From positions 620,001-684,000 of the forward strand of contig NZ_CANNBM010000002.1 of assembly GCF_947502895.1 (NCBI RefSeq): a stretch of DNA of 64,000 nt. The letters are read 5' to 3'. Shown piece after piece: positions 17,133 to 25,889 of the stretch. The translations under genes and the position numbers were made by a program. The notes under the pieces were generated by a model. The model did not search any database. It had not been told where the DNA came from and saw nothing but the letters and a program-made list of their open reading frames with translations. Origin of the DNA: an uncultured Sulfitobacter sp. (GTDB lineage Bacteria; Pseudomonadota; Alphaproteobacteria; Rhodobacterales; Rhodobacteraceae). Position 1 is the stretch's first letter. Every line of letters starts with the position of its first letter.

Positions 17133-17720
17133 TTAGATCATCGCAGGCGCCCAGCCCCGTTGGGCGGGGATATGCAGGCGCATCTTCTCGCCGAGGGTCA
17201 ACACGCCTTCGCGCTCGACCCACGCTGTCACACCGCGGATATCTTTCGCCGCCCCTTTGATAGCCTTACCCACACCGGGCATATCCGCCTCAATCTCGCG
17301 GGCGGGCAGCATGCAGGGGCGGTTTTCCATATCCACCACAATCGTCGCGCCTGATTCTGATTGCAGCCGTGCCGAGGGCGGTAGGTGTGTGAAATCGGGG
17401 ATACCCGCCAGCACCAGCGTCGCCCCCATATAGCTAGGGTCGAGCACCTCAATCCCCATCGTGGCTGCAATCTGCGCCAGTTCTTCCGCACTCATTACGC
17501 ACAGCTGACGGGTGTTGCGGATTTCCGTATCGCGCGGATATTGCGACAGAACCCGACTGCACGATGGCCGCGTCAATCCGCCGTGGTCCTCTCCCTCTGG
17601 GCCAGCAAACCCCAGCGGCAGTTGGTCCCGCGCCACAGCTTTCAAACCTGCCGCACGTTCAGGCACAACGCCTAACCAAGTGATGGTGCCGTAGTAATCT
17701 GTCGGAACAAGTGCGGGCAT
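17133..17720 (-). CDS. MOSC-domain protein
   Basis: The 195-residue protein (from ATG 17720, MPALVPTDYYG) resembles MOSC (molybdenum cofactor sulfurase C-terminal) proteins, with the Cys-bearing RPSCSRVLSQYPRD near residue 62 and the C-terminal VGKAIKGAAKDIRGVTAWVEREG strand region. An extension to 17780 would overlap the ftsH terminator and is unlikely. MOSC proteins handle sulfur or Mo-cofactor chemistry; the precise substrate cannot be deduced. Confidence 0.75.
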   Translation of the reverse strand: MPALVPTDYYGTITWLGVVPERAAGLKAVARDQLPLGFAGPEGEDHGGLTRPSCSRVLSQYPRDTEIRNTRQLCVMSAEELAQIAATMGIEVLDPSYMGATLVLAGIPDFTHLPPSARLQSESGATIVVDMENRPCMLPAREIEADMPGVGKAIKGAAKDIRGVTAWVEREGVLTLGEKMRLHIPAQRGWAPAMI

Positions 17721-17760
17721 GGCGGCTCTCCTTTGGCGATGAACCTGAGCGTATCGCGAC

Positions 17761-17791
17761 AAAAAGAAAAGGCCCCGCACGCAGCGGGGCC
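17761..17791 (-). terminator. Rho-independent terminator of ftsH
   Basis: On the minus strand, stem GGCCCCGC-(TGCGT)-GCGGGGCC is followed by TTTTCTTTTT. It lies 36 bases past the ftsH stop codon and has the canonical form. Confidence 0.9.
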
Positions 17792-17826
17792 ATTATCTTT
17801 TGTCCTGTCGGTTTCACAAGAAGTGA

Positions 17827-19752
17827 TCAGACAGAAGGTTCAGGCTCCATCCCGCCAGACGGAGGGGTCTTTTTGCCCTTCGCCTTGGGAATCGCAGTGA
17901 TGCTCGGGGCTGAGCCACTGTCAGGCTTGTCGTCATCCTCGGGCTCAGTCGGTGGGTTGCCCGCCATCACGCGCTTGATCTCTTCACCTGTCAGCGTTTC
18001 ATACTCAAGCAGACCCTGCGCCAGACGCTCAAACTCGTCTGCGTGATCTTCGATCAGCTTATAGGCCAGCGCGTATCCATCATCGATGATCTTTTTCACC
18101 TCTGATTCGATCAGCTCTTTGGTCGCTGCCGAGACACTAAAGCCCCCCGCGCCACCATTGGCCTGATAGCCAGCAGCCGCTTCCTGATAGTCGATGTTGC
18201 CCACTTTGTCGGACATACCATACCGCATTACCATCGCACGGGCCAAGGCACTGGCCTGCATGATATCGCCCACAGGGCCAGACGAAACAGACTCAGCACC
18301 GTATTTGAAGATTTCGGCCGCTTTGCCCGCCATGGTCATGGCAATCCGCTCTTCGGCTTCGTCCTTGAACATCTGCAGTTTGTCCATCTCGGGCAGGCTC
18401 ATCACCATCCCCAATGCACCGCCGCGCGGAATGATCGTTGCCTTATAGACAGGGTCACATTTCGGCAGCTTGATACCGACAATCGCATGGCCTGCCTCGT
18501 GATAGGCTGTCTTTTCCTTCTGGTCCTGCGTCAACACCATCGAGCGGCGCTCGGCCCCCATCATGATCTTGTCTTTGGCAGATTCGAAGTCCAGCATGGC
18601 CACAAAGCGGCGGCCCACACGCGCGGCTGTCAACGCCGCCTCGTTCACAAGGTTGGCAAGGTCCGCACCAGAGAAACCAGGTGTACCGCGGGCGATGATC
18701 CGCAGATCAACGTCAGGGCCAAGTGGCGTCTTGCGTGCATGCACACCAAGGATTTTCTCACGGCCTTTGATGTCGGGATTACCGACTGTCACTTGACGGT
18801 CAAAGCGGCCCGGACGCAGCAATGCAGGGTCCAGAACATCTTTACGGTTGGTCGCCGCGATGATGATAACACCTTCGTTGGCTTCAAAACCGTCCATCTC
18901 GACCAGCAGCTGGTTAAGCGTCTGCTCACGCTCGTCGTTCCCGCCGCCATAGCCCGCGCCACGGTGGCGGCCTACTGCGTCGATTTCGTCGATGAACACG
19001 ATACAAGGCGCGTTTTTCTTCGCCTGCTCGAACATATCGCGCACACGGGACGCACCAACGCCCACAAACATCTCGACAAAGTCGGAACCAGAGATGGTGA
19101 AGAACGGCACACCGGCCTCACCCGCAATAGCGCGGGCCAGCAGTGTTTTACCCGTACCGGGAGGGCCCTCAAGCAACGCACCTTTGGGAATCTTGCCGCC
19201 GAGGCGACTGAATTTCTGCGGGTTGCGCAGGAATTCGACGATCTCTTCCAACTCTTCTTTGGCCTCGTCGATGCCTGCAACGTCGTCAAACGTCACACGA
19301 CCGTGCTTTTCCGTCAGCATCTTGGCCTTGGATTTCCCAAACCCCATGGCGCCGCCTTTGCCGCCACCCTGCATACGGTTCATAAAGTAGATCCACACGC
19401 CGATCAGCAACAAAATGGGCAGCAGCGAGACAAGGAATGTCTGCAAACCGCTTTCCTGCTGGCTCTCCGCGCGGAAAGGAATGCTGTTATCTGTCAACAG
19501 CTTGGTCACTTCGGCGTCCATCGGCTTGATCGCGATGTAGTCATTGCCGTCCGACTGGCGAAAGCGCACTTGCTCGCCGTCGAGGGTGACATTGCTCACG
19601 TTGCCATTCTCTACCGATGTCACAAAATCGGAATAGCTGATCTCGCGGTTTTGCATCCCGCCGCCGCCACTGCCGCCGTTGAACAGATTGAACAACGAAA
19701 AGACGAGAACAAGCAAAACAGCCCAGAATGCAAGATTACGGAAATTGCCCAA
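17827..19752 (-). CDS. ftsH: FtsH ATP-dependent zinc metalloprotease
   Basis: FtsH is the hexameric inner-membrane AAA protease that degrades unassembled membrane proteins and some regulators. The 641-residue protein has two membrane segments (about residues 5-24 and 105-127), Walker A GPPGTGKT near residue 195, a second-region-of-homology arginine finger near RPGRFDRQV, and the zinc site HEAGH near residue 418. The C-terminus is Pro/Lys/Ser-rich. It lies downstream of tilS, a common neighbour, and ends at a clear terminator. Confidence 0.98.
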   Translation of the reverse strand: MGNFRNLAFWAVLLVLVFSLFNLFNGGSGGGGMQNREISYSDFVTSVENGNVSNVTLDGEQVRFRQSDGNDYIAIKPMDAEVTKLLTDNSIPFRAESQQESGLQTFLVSLLPILLLIGVWIYFMNRMQGGGKGGAMGFGKSKAKMLTEKHGRVTFDDVAGIDEAKEELEEIVEFLRNPQKFSRLGGKIPKGALLEGPPGTGKTLLARAIAGEAGVPFFTISGSDFVEMFVGVGASRVRDMFEQAKKNAPCIVFIDEIDAVGRHRGAGYGGGNDEREQTLNQLLVEMDGFEANEGVIIIAATNRKDVLDPALLRPGRFDRQVTVGNPDIKGREKILGVHARKTPLGPDVDLRIIARGTPGFSGADLANLVNEAALTAARVGRRFVAMLDFESAKDKIMMGAERRSMVLTQDQKEKTAYHEAGHAIVGIKLPKCDPVYKATIIPRGGALGMVMSLPEMDKLQMFKDEAEERIAMTMAGKAAEIFKYGAESVSSGPVGDIMQASALARAMVMRYGMSDKVGNIDYQEAAAGYQANGGAGGFSVSAATKELIESEVKKIIDDGYALAYKLIEDHADEFERLAQGLLEYETLTGEEIKRVMAGNPPTEPEDDDKPDSGSAPSITAIPKAKGKKTPPSGGMEPEPSV

Positions 19753-19830
19753 GGAAACTCTCCTGAATACCTAACGGCCCAGAGAGACTCTCTGCGCCAC
19801 CACCCTAAGATAGAGGCTGGCGCAGTTTGT

Positions 19831-21099
19831 TCAATGCGAAACGAGGAAAGAGGTAAAATCTGCGACGATCTGTACAGACCAGTCGGGATTGTATCCCGCA
19901 AGAGGTGCCGCCACCAGCTTATCCCCCCGCCACACCGCCGGAGAGGCCATCAGCGTGGGCCGCGGCACCCCCGTTTTGCGCCAATCCGGCAACAGCGCCA
20001 CCCCGTTGCCCAATGCGCGCACTTCCAGATCGCGCGCATGGGGGCCATCCAGCCTCCAGCGTGTATCCCAGATCGCCTCCGTCGGGCCGCGCAGGTCTTT
20101 GACCGCGTTGTACTCGCGCGTGATGCGGAGTTGGCCTTTTCGCTTCATGACAAGACATCCGCCAATCGTCATGCGCTGTTGGTGGGCCAGTTCATGGGCA
20201 AGAACGCCGGCAAATACCTTGCGCGGCGGATAGGGGTTTGATCCCACCCATTGCAGCGCCGCCACAACCAGACGCCGCTCGATATCAGCGGGCATCGGCG
20301 GGTGGATGCGCAACGGAAAAACCAGATCACCGCTGTCTTGCGTCACATGGGCTTCGGCCTCTTGCCGAGCGTAATGCGCCAGCGCCGCCTGCGCTTGGCG
20401 CAGTGCAAAGGCTGACTGGTGGATACTGTCCGCAGTGATCCCCAGATCTGCCAACTGCGGCAAAATCCGTCGCACTTTTGTGCGCAGGTAACGGGGGTCA
20501 TCATTGCTCGGGTCTTCGGACCAGACGATATTGTGGCGCTGCAAATAGGCGCGCAGGTCAGCCCGCGTTTGCTGCCATAACGGGCGCGACCATGCGATAC
20601 CGTCCCGCTCAAAACGGCTCTCCATCTCTGCCAGCCCGTCCACACCGGACGCACGGCCCAGACGGATCAGAAAATTCTCGGCGCTGTCATCAATCGTATG
20701 GCCCAAAACAATCCCGCCAATGCCCTTGGCCTTTGCCCAGTCGGCCATCAGGGCATAACGCCCGTCGCGGGCCGCGGCGGGCAGGTTGCCCGCGCCCTTT
20801 GGGGCGTGCCAGTGCAGTGTGTCATGCGCCACCCCAAGGGTCTGGCACAGGGCGGTGACGGTCTCGGCCTCTGCGCCGCTTTCGGGTCTTAGCCCGTGAT
20901 CCACCGTCACCGCAGCAATCGGATGACCGGTCTGCGCCGACCACCGCGCAAACAAATGCAATAAGGCCACGCTGTCGCCACCGCCTGACACGGCAATCCC
21001 GATACAGGCAGGAACAGGGATAAAAAAGGCCGTATCAACAACATGCAACAGCATGGCATCCTCGCCCTGCTGCGTCAGCCAGTTCTGGTCTAGCTGCAT
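19831..21099 (-). CDS. tilS: TilS tRNA(Ile)-lysidine synthase
   Basis: TilS modifies C34 of the CAU-anticodon tRNA(Ile) to lysidine. The PP-loop SGGGDSVALL is visible near residue 40, followed by VTVDHGLRPES and GHTIDDSAENFLIRLGR. I chose the ATG at 21099, which overlaps the end of cpoB by ten bases (ATG nested in the last cpoB codons), giving 422 residues; a later ATG at 21054 is possible. The N-terminus before the PP-loop is about 37 residues, so either start keeps the catalytic domain. Confidence 0.93.
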   Translation of the reverse strand: MQLDQNWLTQQGEDAMLLHVVDTAFFIPVPACIGIAVSGGGDSVALLHLFARWSAQTGHPIAAVTVDHGLRPESGAEAETVTALCQTLGVAHDTLHWHAPKGAGNLPAAARDGRYALMADWAKAKGIGGIVLGHTIDDSAENFLIRLGRASGVDGLAEMESRFERDGIAWSRPLWQQTRADLRAYLQRHNIVWSEDPSNDDPRYLRTKVRRILPQLADLGITADSIHQSAFALRQAQAALAHYARQEAEAHVTQDSGDLVFPLRIHPPMPADIERRLVVAALQWVGSNPYPPRKVFAGVLAHELAHQQRMTIGGCLVMKRKGQLRITREYNAVKDLRGPTEAIWDTRWRLDGPHARDLEVRALGNGVALLPDWRKTGVPRPTLMASPAVWRGDKLVAAPLAGYNPDWSVQIVADFTSFLVSH

Positions 21100-21920
21100 C
21101 CCAGCTTGGCCCGCTCCGATTGCGCCGAGGCCGCAAAAGGGCTGTCGGCAAAGCGTAGCGGCACTTCGCCCAGCGTCACACACGCCTCGGAGTTCTGGCC
21201 CAGCGCGCCAAGGGACGATCCCAGCTTATACAGGGCCTCAGGCGCGATCGGGCCTGTGGGTGCGGCGCCAAAACTGGCCAGATAGGCACGCGCCGCCTCA
21301 CGGATATCACCCATTCCGTCCAACGCATCACCGCGCAACAGGTCCACCTCTGCCGCTATTGGAGAGCCCGGGTAGGTCTCATTGAAGGTCGCAAGCTGCT
21401 CTGCGGCGGCTCGAAAGTCACCGGATGCGAGCGCCTCCTGCGCCCGCTTGAAGTCGTCTTGCTCGCCCACGGCGAGCTGGCTTGTGTTGGTTTGAGGGGC
21501 AACCGCAGGTGCAGGTGCTGTCGCCTGATCCGCCCCGCCAAGGGTTGTCGTTTCGCCAAGGGTGGAAATATCGCCACCCTCCAGCTCCACCAGACGGAAC
21601 TCCAGATCGGCGATGCGCCGCGTGCCGTCATCCACAATGCGGTTGATGCGGAACTCCAACTCTTCGGTTTTCGCCGTTACGCGCGACAGCTCGCTCTCCA
21701 TCGCGTTCACACGCTCAAGCACAGATTGCGGCAGCTGGATACCGCCCGCCGTGCCAGTGGTTGCCAACTCCCGTTTGAGCTTGGTCATCTCCACATTCAA
21801 CACGGTCAGTTCCTGCCGGATATCGGCCAGCGTCTGCGCATCCTGCGCGCGCAGCCCGGTCGGCACCGCGGCCATGCCGACCCCGCCCAGAACAATCGCA
21901 AAGATAAAAGCAAAGCGCAT
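21090..21920 (-). CDS. cpoB: CpoB/YbgF Tol-Pal-associated TPR protein
   Basis: CpoB is a periplasmic protein that links outer-membrane constriction by Tol-Pal to peptidoglycan synthesis. The 276-residue product has a signal peptide (MRFAFIFAIV... to about residue 28, LRAQD), an N-terminal coiled-coil (TLADIRQELTVLNVEMTKLKREL onward) and C-terminal TPR-like repeats ending YKLGSSLGALGQNSEACVTLGEV. The start at 21920 gives the signal peptide; an upstream in-frame start at 21962 would overlap pal and precede a Gly/Ser region. Its place after pal is the standard order. Confidence 0.92.
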   Translation of the reverse strand: MRFAFIFAIVLGGVGMAAVPTGLRAQDAQTLADIRQELTVLNVEMTKLKRELATTGTAGGIQLPQSVLERVNAMESELSRVTAKTEELEFRINRIVDDGTRRIADLEFRLVELEGGDISTLGETTTLGGADQATAPAPAVAPQTNTSQLAVGEQDDFKRAQEALASGDFRAAAEQLATFNETYPGSPIAAEVDLLRGDALDGMGDIREAARAYLASFGAAPTGPIAPEALYKLGSSLGALGQNSEACVTLGEVPLRFADSPFAASAQSERAKLGCS

Positions 21921-21945
21921 CACGCTGCCCCCCGTTAAGATATTA

Positions 21946-22470
21946 CTAGCTGGTCTGCCCACCCGCCAGCACAGTCACAGCGCGGCGGTTCTTGGCATAA
22001 CAGGCCTCGTTCGAGCAAATCTCGATCGGGCGTTCCTTGCCATAGCTGACAACACGCAGGCGCGCACCAGGCACACCTTTGGACAAGAGATACTCGCGCG
22101 CAGCATTGGCGCGGCGCGCGCCCAATGCGAGGTTGTATTCGCGCGTGCCCTGCTCGTCTGCGTGGCCCTCGATCACGGCCTGATAGTCGGCATTGGTCAT
22201 CAGCCAGCCTGCCTGCCCATCCAGCGTGGCACGACCTGCGGCAGTAAGCGTGGACTGATCCACCTCAAACAACACACGGTCGCCGACTGTCTGGTTGAAA
22301 TAAGCCGTTGAAGTAGGGTCATTAGCACTGCCCGGGACCACGCCGTTCAGTGGTGTGCCTGTGGTGGCAGGCGGATTTGCGATGCCTTCATCACCGCCAA
22401 AACGGTTGGGATTGGTACAGGCCGACAGCGCCACAGCTGCGACCAGAAGGCTCATTGGTAGGAATTTCAT
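21946..22470 (-). CDS. pal: Pal peptidoglycan-associated lipoprotein
   Basis: This is the outer-membrane lipoprotein that anchors the envelope to peptidoglycan and binds TolB. The 174-residue protein has a lipobox ending LSAC (Cys near residue 18) and a C-terminal OmpA-type peptidoglycan-binding domain with IEGHADEQGTREYNLALGARRA and KGVPGARLRVVSYGKERP. It sits between tolB and cpoB in the expected order. Confidence 0.97.
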   Translation of the reverse strand: MKFLPMSLLVAAVALSACTNPNRFGGDEGIANPPATTGTPLNGVVPGSANDPTSTAYFNQTVGDRVLFEVDQSTLTAAGRATLDGQAGWLMTNADYQAVIEGHADEQGTREYNLALGARRANAAREYLLSKGVPGARLRVVSYGKERPIEICSNEACYAKNRRAVTVLAGGQTS

Positions 22471-22541
22471 CTGTCTCGACCTCTTATCGGTTTTTTATTG
22501 TTACCCCCGATCTACCACACTGCGGCACATCGGGGAAAGGA

Positions 22542-23864
22542 TTACTGCTGCAACGGTGACCAGCTGGGGTCTGATCCGCCTTCGGGGGTGTTCACCTGCC
22601 GCAACACGCGCCCTGTGATGTCCACGGAATAAAGTGAGGACGCGCCCCCCTCACCCTGCGTTTCACGGGTAAACATGATCACGCGGCCATTGGGCGACCA
22701 TGTCGGCCCCTCGTCCAGAAACGAAGCGGTAAGCAGGCGTTCTTCTGATCCATCCGTGCGCATAACACCGATGTGGAAACGCCCCGCATTCTGTTTGGTA
22801 AAGGCCACCAGATCACCACGCGGCGACCAGACAGGCGTGCCATAACGCCCCTCGCCAAACGATATCCGCCGCGCCTCTCCGCCTGTGGCAGACATAACAT
22901 ATAGCTGGGGGGAGCCTGAGCGGTCACTTTCAAACACGATCTGGCTGCCATCGGGGCTATAGCTGGGCGCTGTCTCGATCGCGGGCGTGTTGGTCAGGCG
23001 CACCGACTGGCCGGATGCGATATCCATCGTGTAAATGTCGGTGTTGCCGCCCTGTGCAATAGAAAACACCACCGTATTGCCCGAAGGCGAGAAACGCGGC
23101 GCAAAGCTCATCGTGCCATCACCGCTCTGCAAAACCCGCCGCTGGACCGAACCTACGTCAAGAACATAGATACGTGGAAAGCCTGTCTCATAGCTGGTGT
23201 ACAGCACACGGTCACCCGTGGGCGAGAAACGCGGTGCCAGCACAATCGCACTGCTGTCAGTCAGATAGCGCACATTGGCTCCGTCATAATCCATGATCGC
23301 CAGACGCTTCTTGCGGTCGTCCTTGGGGCCTGTCTCGCTCACATAAACCACGCGGCTGTCGAAATAGCCGCCCTCACCTGTGATGCGGCTGTACACCTCG
23401 TCGGCGACTTTGTGCGCCATGCGCCGCCAGCCCTCTGTTGTGCCCGAAAACTGCAACCCCTCGCCAAGGTTCGTGCCAGACACCACATCGTAAACACGGA
23501 ATTTGACGTTCACACTGTTACCCGAGACAGATACCGCCCCTGTCACCAGCGCCTGCGCATTGATCGCCTTCCAATCCGCAAACTGGATGGGCGCGTTGAA
23601 ATCACTGTATTGCGCGATAAAGGCCGAACTCGGGATTTCCCGAAACACACCCGTACCTTGCAAATCAGCGGCAATCACGCGGGCCAGATCAGCGGCCAGC
23701 TGGCCTGCTTCGCCTGTCTCGGCCTGAAAATCAGGCACCGCAAAAGGCAACGGCTGAATGATGCCTTCCTCAATGGTGATGCGCAGCGGGCCTTGCTGCG
23801 CTTGGGCGGCATGCGTTAGCCCCAGCGCACAGATAACCGCCAGACAGATGCTCAAAAACTTCAT
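22542..23864 (-). CDS. tolB: TolB periplasmic beta-propeller protein
   Basis: TolB is the periplasmic partner of Pal in the Tol-Pal machine. The 440-residue protein has a signal peptide ending near AQA (about residue 22), an N-terminal mixed domain, and a propeller of repeated blades with the signature APRFSPTGDRVLYTS, APRFSPSGNTVVFS, APSYSPDGSQIVFESD and TPVWSPRGDLVAFT. It starts one base after the stop of the small TolA-like gene. Confidence 0.97.
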   Translation of the reverse strand: MKFLSICLAVICALGLTHAAQAQQGPLRITIEEGIIQPLPFAVPDFQAETGEAGQLAADLARVIAADLQGTGVFREIPSSAFIAQYSDFNAPIQFADWKAINAQALVTGAVSVSGNSVNVKFRVYDVVSGTNLGEGLQFSGTTEGWRRMAHKVADEVYSRITGEGGYFDSRVVYVSETGPKDDRKKRLAIMDYDGANVRYLTDSSAIVLAPRFSPTGDRVLYTSYETGFPRIYVLDVGSVQRRVLQSGDGTMSFAPRFSPSGNTVVFSIAQGGNTDIYTMDIASGQSVRLTNTPAIETAPSYSPDGSQIVFESDRSGSPQLYVMSATGGEARRISFGEGRYGTPVWSPRGDLVAFTKQNAGRFHIGVMRTDGSEERLLTASFLDEGPTWSPNGRVIMFTRETQGEGGASSLYSVDITGRVLRQVNTPEGGSDPSWSPLQQ

Positions 23865-23865
23865 C

Positions 23866-24321
23866 TCAATTCATCCTTTCAGGGCTGAACGTCAGCTCAA
23901 TATCCCGCCATTGATCGTATTTCTCAACGGGGAGAGTGTATCCATCTCTCCCACAGCGCAAAACCGCCCGTTTTGCAGCAGCAAACGCCTGTGACACCGC
24001 TTGGTTCCCACCAGCGCCATGGCGCACTTCGCGCACAGAGCCCGCACCAGGCCGCCCGCTGCGGTCCAACGAAAAGCCCAGAGTAACCGCTGGGGCATTC
24101 GCATCTGCCAGCCAGCACGCCCGCACTTCACGGCGAAACTCTGCCGCCTCCGCCGCTGTCAGACCATCACGCGACGAGGCCATTATGGGGCGGTCAGGCC
24201 CCTGCATCTGCGGCACCAAAACAGCAGGGGTCGCCGGGCGCGCCTGTGGGCGCGTTACCACCTGTGCAAACAAGGGTGCCGCCATACACAGGCAAAGCGT
24301 TATGCCAGCGACAACTTTCAT
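23866..24321 (-). CDS. Secreted TolA C-terminal-domain paralog between tolA and tolB
   Basis: The 151-residue protein starts at ATG 24321, which overlaps the tolA stop as ATGA. It has an N-terminal signal peptide (MKVVAGITLCLCMAAPLFAQ) and then a domain matching the end of TolA: both share the pattern DGYxLPxEKYxQWxxIE followed by TF-PERM. It lacks the long Pro/Ala/Glu-rich middle region and the membrane anchor of TolA. Thus it appears to be a tandem copy of TolA domain III exported to the periplasm. It may bind Pal or TolB, or compete with TolA; the role is unknown. Confidence 0.8.
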   Translation of the reverse strand: MKVVAGITLCLCMAAPLFAQVVTRPQARPATPAVLVPQMQGPDRPIMASSRDGLTAAEAAEFRREVRACWLADANAPAVTLGFSLDRSGRPGAGSVREVRHGAGGNQAVSQAFAAAKRAVLRCGRDGYTLPVEKYDQWRDIELTFSPERMN

Positions 24322-25412
24322 CGAATCCGCATCCGCTCTGGATTGAACGTCATCTCGATCTCTTTCCACTGGCCATATTTTTCTGCCGGCAAGGGGTAGC
24401 CGTCTTTCTGGCACAACAGTATCGCACGCCGCGCCGCGCCAAAGGCTGCATTGGCCGTCGATCCATCACCCCCCTCGCTCGCGATCATCCGCAGCGAATT
24501 GCCGACAACCTTGCCGTCCTGCGTCATGCTCATGGCAATCGTCACCGTGGTCTGCGCCCAGCGCGCGCCCGGGTCCACATTCCAGCAGTTTTGCACAGCA
24601 AGCCGCAGCGCGTCTTTCTCTCCCGATGACATGGGCGGCCCTGTCGGTACGTCTGCCTCCGCCGAACTCAGCGCCGCTTCAAGTGCGGCTTGCACGGCAG
24701 CATCATCCACGACCGTTTCCTGTTGGCTCGGCGTTGCAGGTGCCTCGGCTGTTTGGGTCGGGCGCGGCGCAGAGGGTCTGCGCGCAGGCGGGCGCATAGA
24801 GGCTGTGGGCGCCGCCGCGGGGGCTTCTGCCGCTTCGGTCACAATCCGGTCTGTCGCTTCGGGGGTCTGGGTCGCCTCTTGCGGCTGCTCCACCGTCTCG
24901 CCCGTCTCAACGGGGATCACCGCCTCTTGCGGTGTAGGTTCTTGTACCGCCTCCGGCTCAGGGCGCGGTGCCGGCTCGGGTGCGATCACTTCGGCAGGCC
25001 GCTCAGCGGGTGCGTCGTCTACGGGCGCATCCTCTACCGTCACTTCGGCAGGCGGCTGCGGCAGTTCTGGTGCGGCCTCTGAAACGGCAGGCGCTATTTC
25101 TTCGACAGGTTCCTCGGCAGGCTCTGCAACTTCGGGGATCGGTGCCGCCGCAGGCGCCTCAATCGCTGCGTCCACTTCGGGCGCATCCGCTGTTACTTCG
25201 GGCGCAGCAGGCGTTGGCGTCTCGGCCAGCTCGACCGGCTGGCGCGATGCTTCGACCAATGCGGCAAATTCCTCGCCCGAGATCATAGCGACCTCCTGCA
25301 CCTCCACAGGGTCAGGCCTTGACGTGAACAATCCGCCAAACAGCACCCAGCCGATGAAGCCCGCATGGCCCACCGCCGAGACAATATTACCTGTTCTGCG
25401 CGCGCGCGACAT
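24318..25412 (-). CDS. tolA: TolA envelope-spanning protein
   Basis: TolA bridges the TolQR motor to Pal across the periplasm. The 364-residue protein has one N-terminal membrane segment (about residues 12-30), a long low-complexity middle rich in Ala, Pro, Glu and Val (about 45-245) and a C-terminal domain with CWNVDPGARWAQTTVTIAM and ILLCQKDGYPLPAEKYGQW. The middle is Pro/Ala/Glu-rich rather than the Ala/Lys-rich helix seen in enteric TolA. It follows tolR by three bases. Confidence 0.93.
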   Translation of the reverse strand: MSRARRTGNIVSAVGHAGFIGWVLFGGLFTSRPDPVEVQEVAMISGEEFAALVEASRQPVELAETPTPAAPEVTADAPEVDAAIEAPAAAPIPEVAEPAEEPVEEIAPAVSEAAPELPQPPAEVTVEDAPVDDAPAERPAEVIAPEPAPRPEPEAVQEPTPQEAVIPVETGETVEQPQEATQTPEATDRIVTEAAEAPAAAPTASMRPPARRPSAPRPTQTAEAPATPSQQETVVDDAAVQAALEAALSSAEADVPTGPPMSSGEKDALRLAVQNCWNVDPGARWAQTTVTIAMSMTQDGKVVGNSLRMIASEGGDGSTANAAFGAARRAILLCQKDGYPLPAEKYGQWKEIEMTFNPERMRIR

Positions 25413-25415
25413 CGC

Positions 25416-25886
25416 CTAGTTTCCAGATCCGTCCAGCGTTGGCCCGCCGATATCCGTCACCAGACCAATGTTGGAAAACCCGCCCGCATTCAGCGCGCCC
25501 ATAATCTCCATCACAGTGCTATAGGGCACCGCACCATCCGCGCGCAAAAACACGCGGTCGCCTTCCCGCTCTGCGGCCACCGCGCGCAACTTCGCCACCA
25601 ACTCGCCGCGCGGCGTTTCGGTTGTCAAAATCTGCACAGTGCCTTCTGCTGTGATCGTCACCGTCAGCGGCTCCTCCTGCTCTGCAGGCAGCGCCGAGGC
25701 TGCCGTTTTGGGCAACTCCACAGGCACACCCACCGTCAAAAGCGGTGCCGCCACCATAAAGATAATCAACAGCACCAGCATGACATCAACAAAGGGAGTG
25801 ATGTTGATCTCCGACATCGGCTGCGCACCGCCGCGCCGCCTGCGCCGCCCGCCGCCACCACTTTTTTGCATCACACCACCCGCCAT
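25416..25886 (-). CDS. tolR: TolR (ExbD/TolR family)
   Basis: TolR is the proton-channel-associated partner of TolQ. The 156-residue protein has an unusually basic N-terminal tail (GGGGRRRRRGG), the family signature MSEINITPFVDVMLVLLIIFMV with the conserved membrane Asp (near residue 34), and a periplasmic domain ending in LNAGGFSNIGLVTD. It is three bases from tolQ. Confidence 0.96.
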   Translation of the reverse strand: MAGGVMQKSGGGGRRRRRGGAQPMSEINITPFVDVMLVLLIIFMVAAPLLTVGVPVELPKTAASALPAEQEEPLTVTITAEGTVQILTTETPRGELVAKLRAVAAEREGDRVFLRADGAVPYSTVMEIMGALNAGGFSNIGLVTDIGGPTLDGSGN

Positions 25887-25889
25887 GGC

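Noticed and set aside
18487..20241. 584-residue plus-strand frame across ftsH and tilS
   Set aside because: Antisense to two well-supported genes; His/Arg-rich composition typical of a shadow frame.
24451..25419. 322-residue Ser/Ala/Gly-rich frame on the plus strand
   Set aside because: It is antisense to tolA and its composition is the mirror of the tolA Pro/Ala/Glu linker; no ribosome site or motif.
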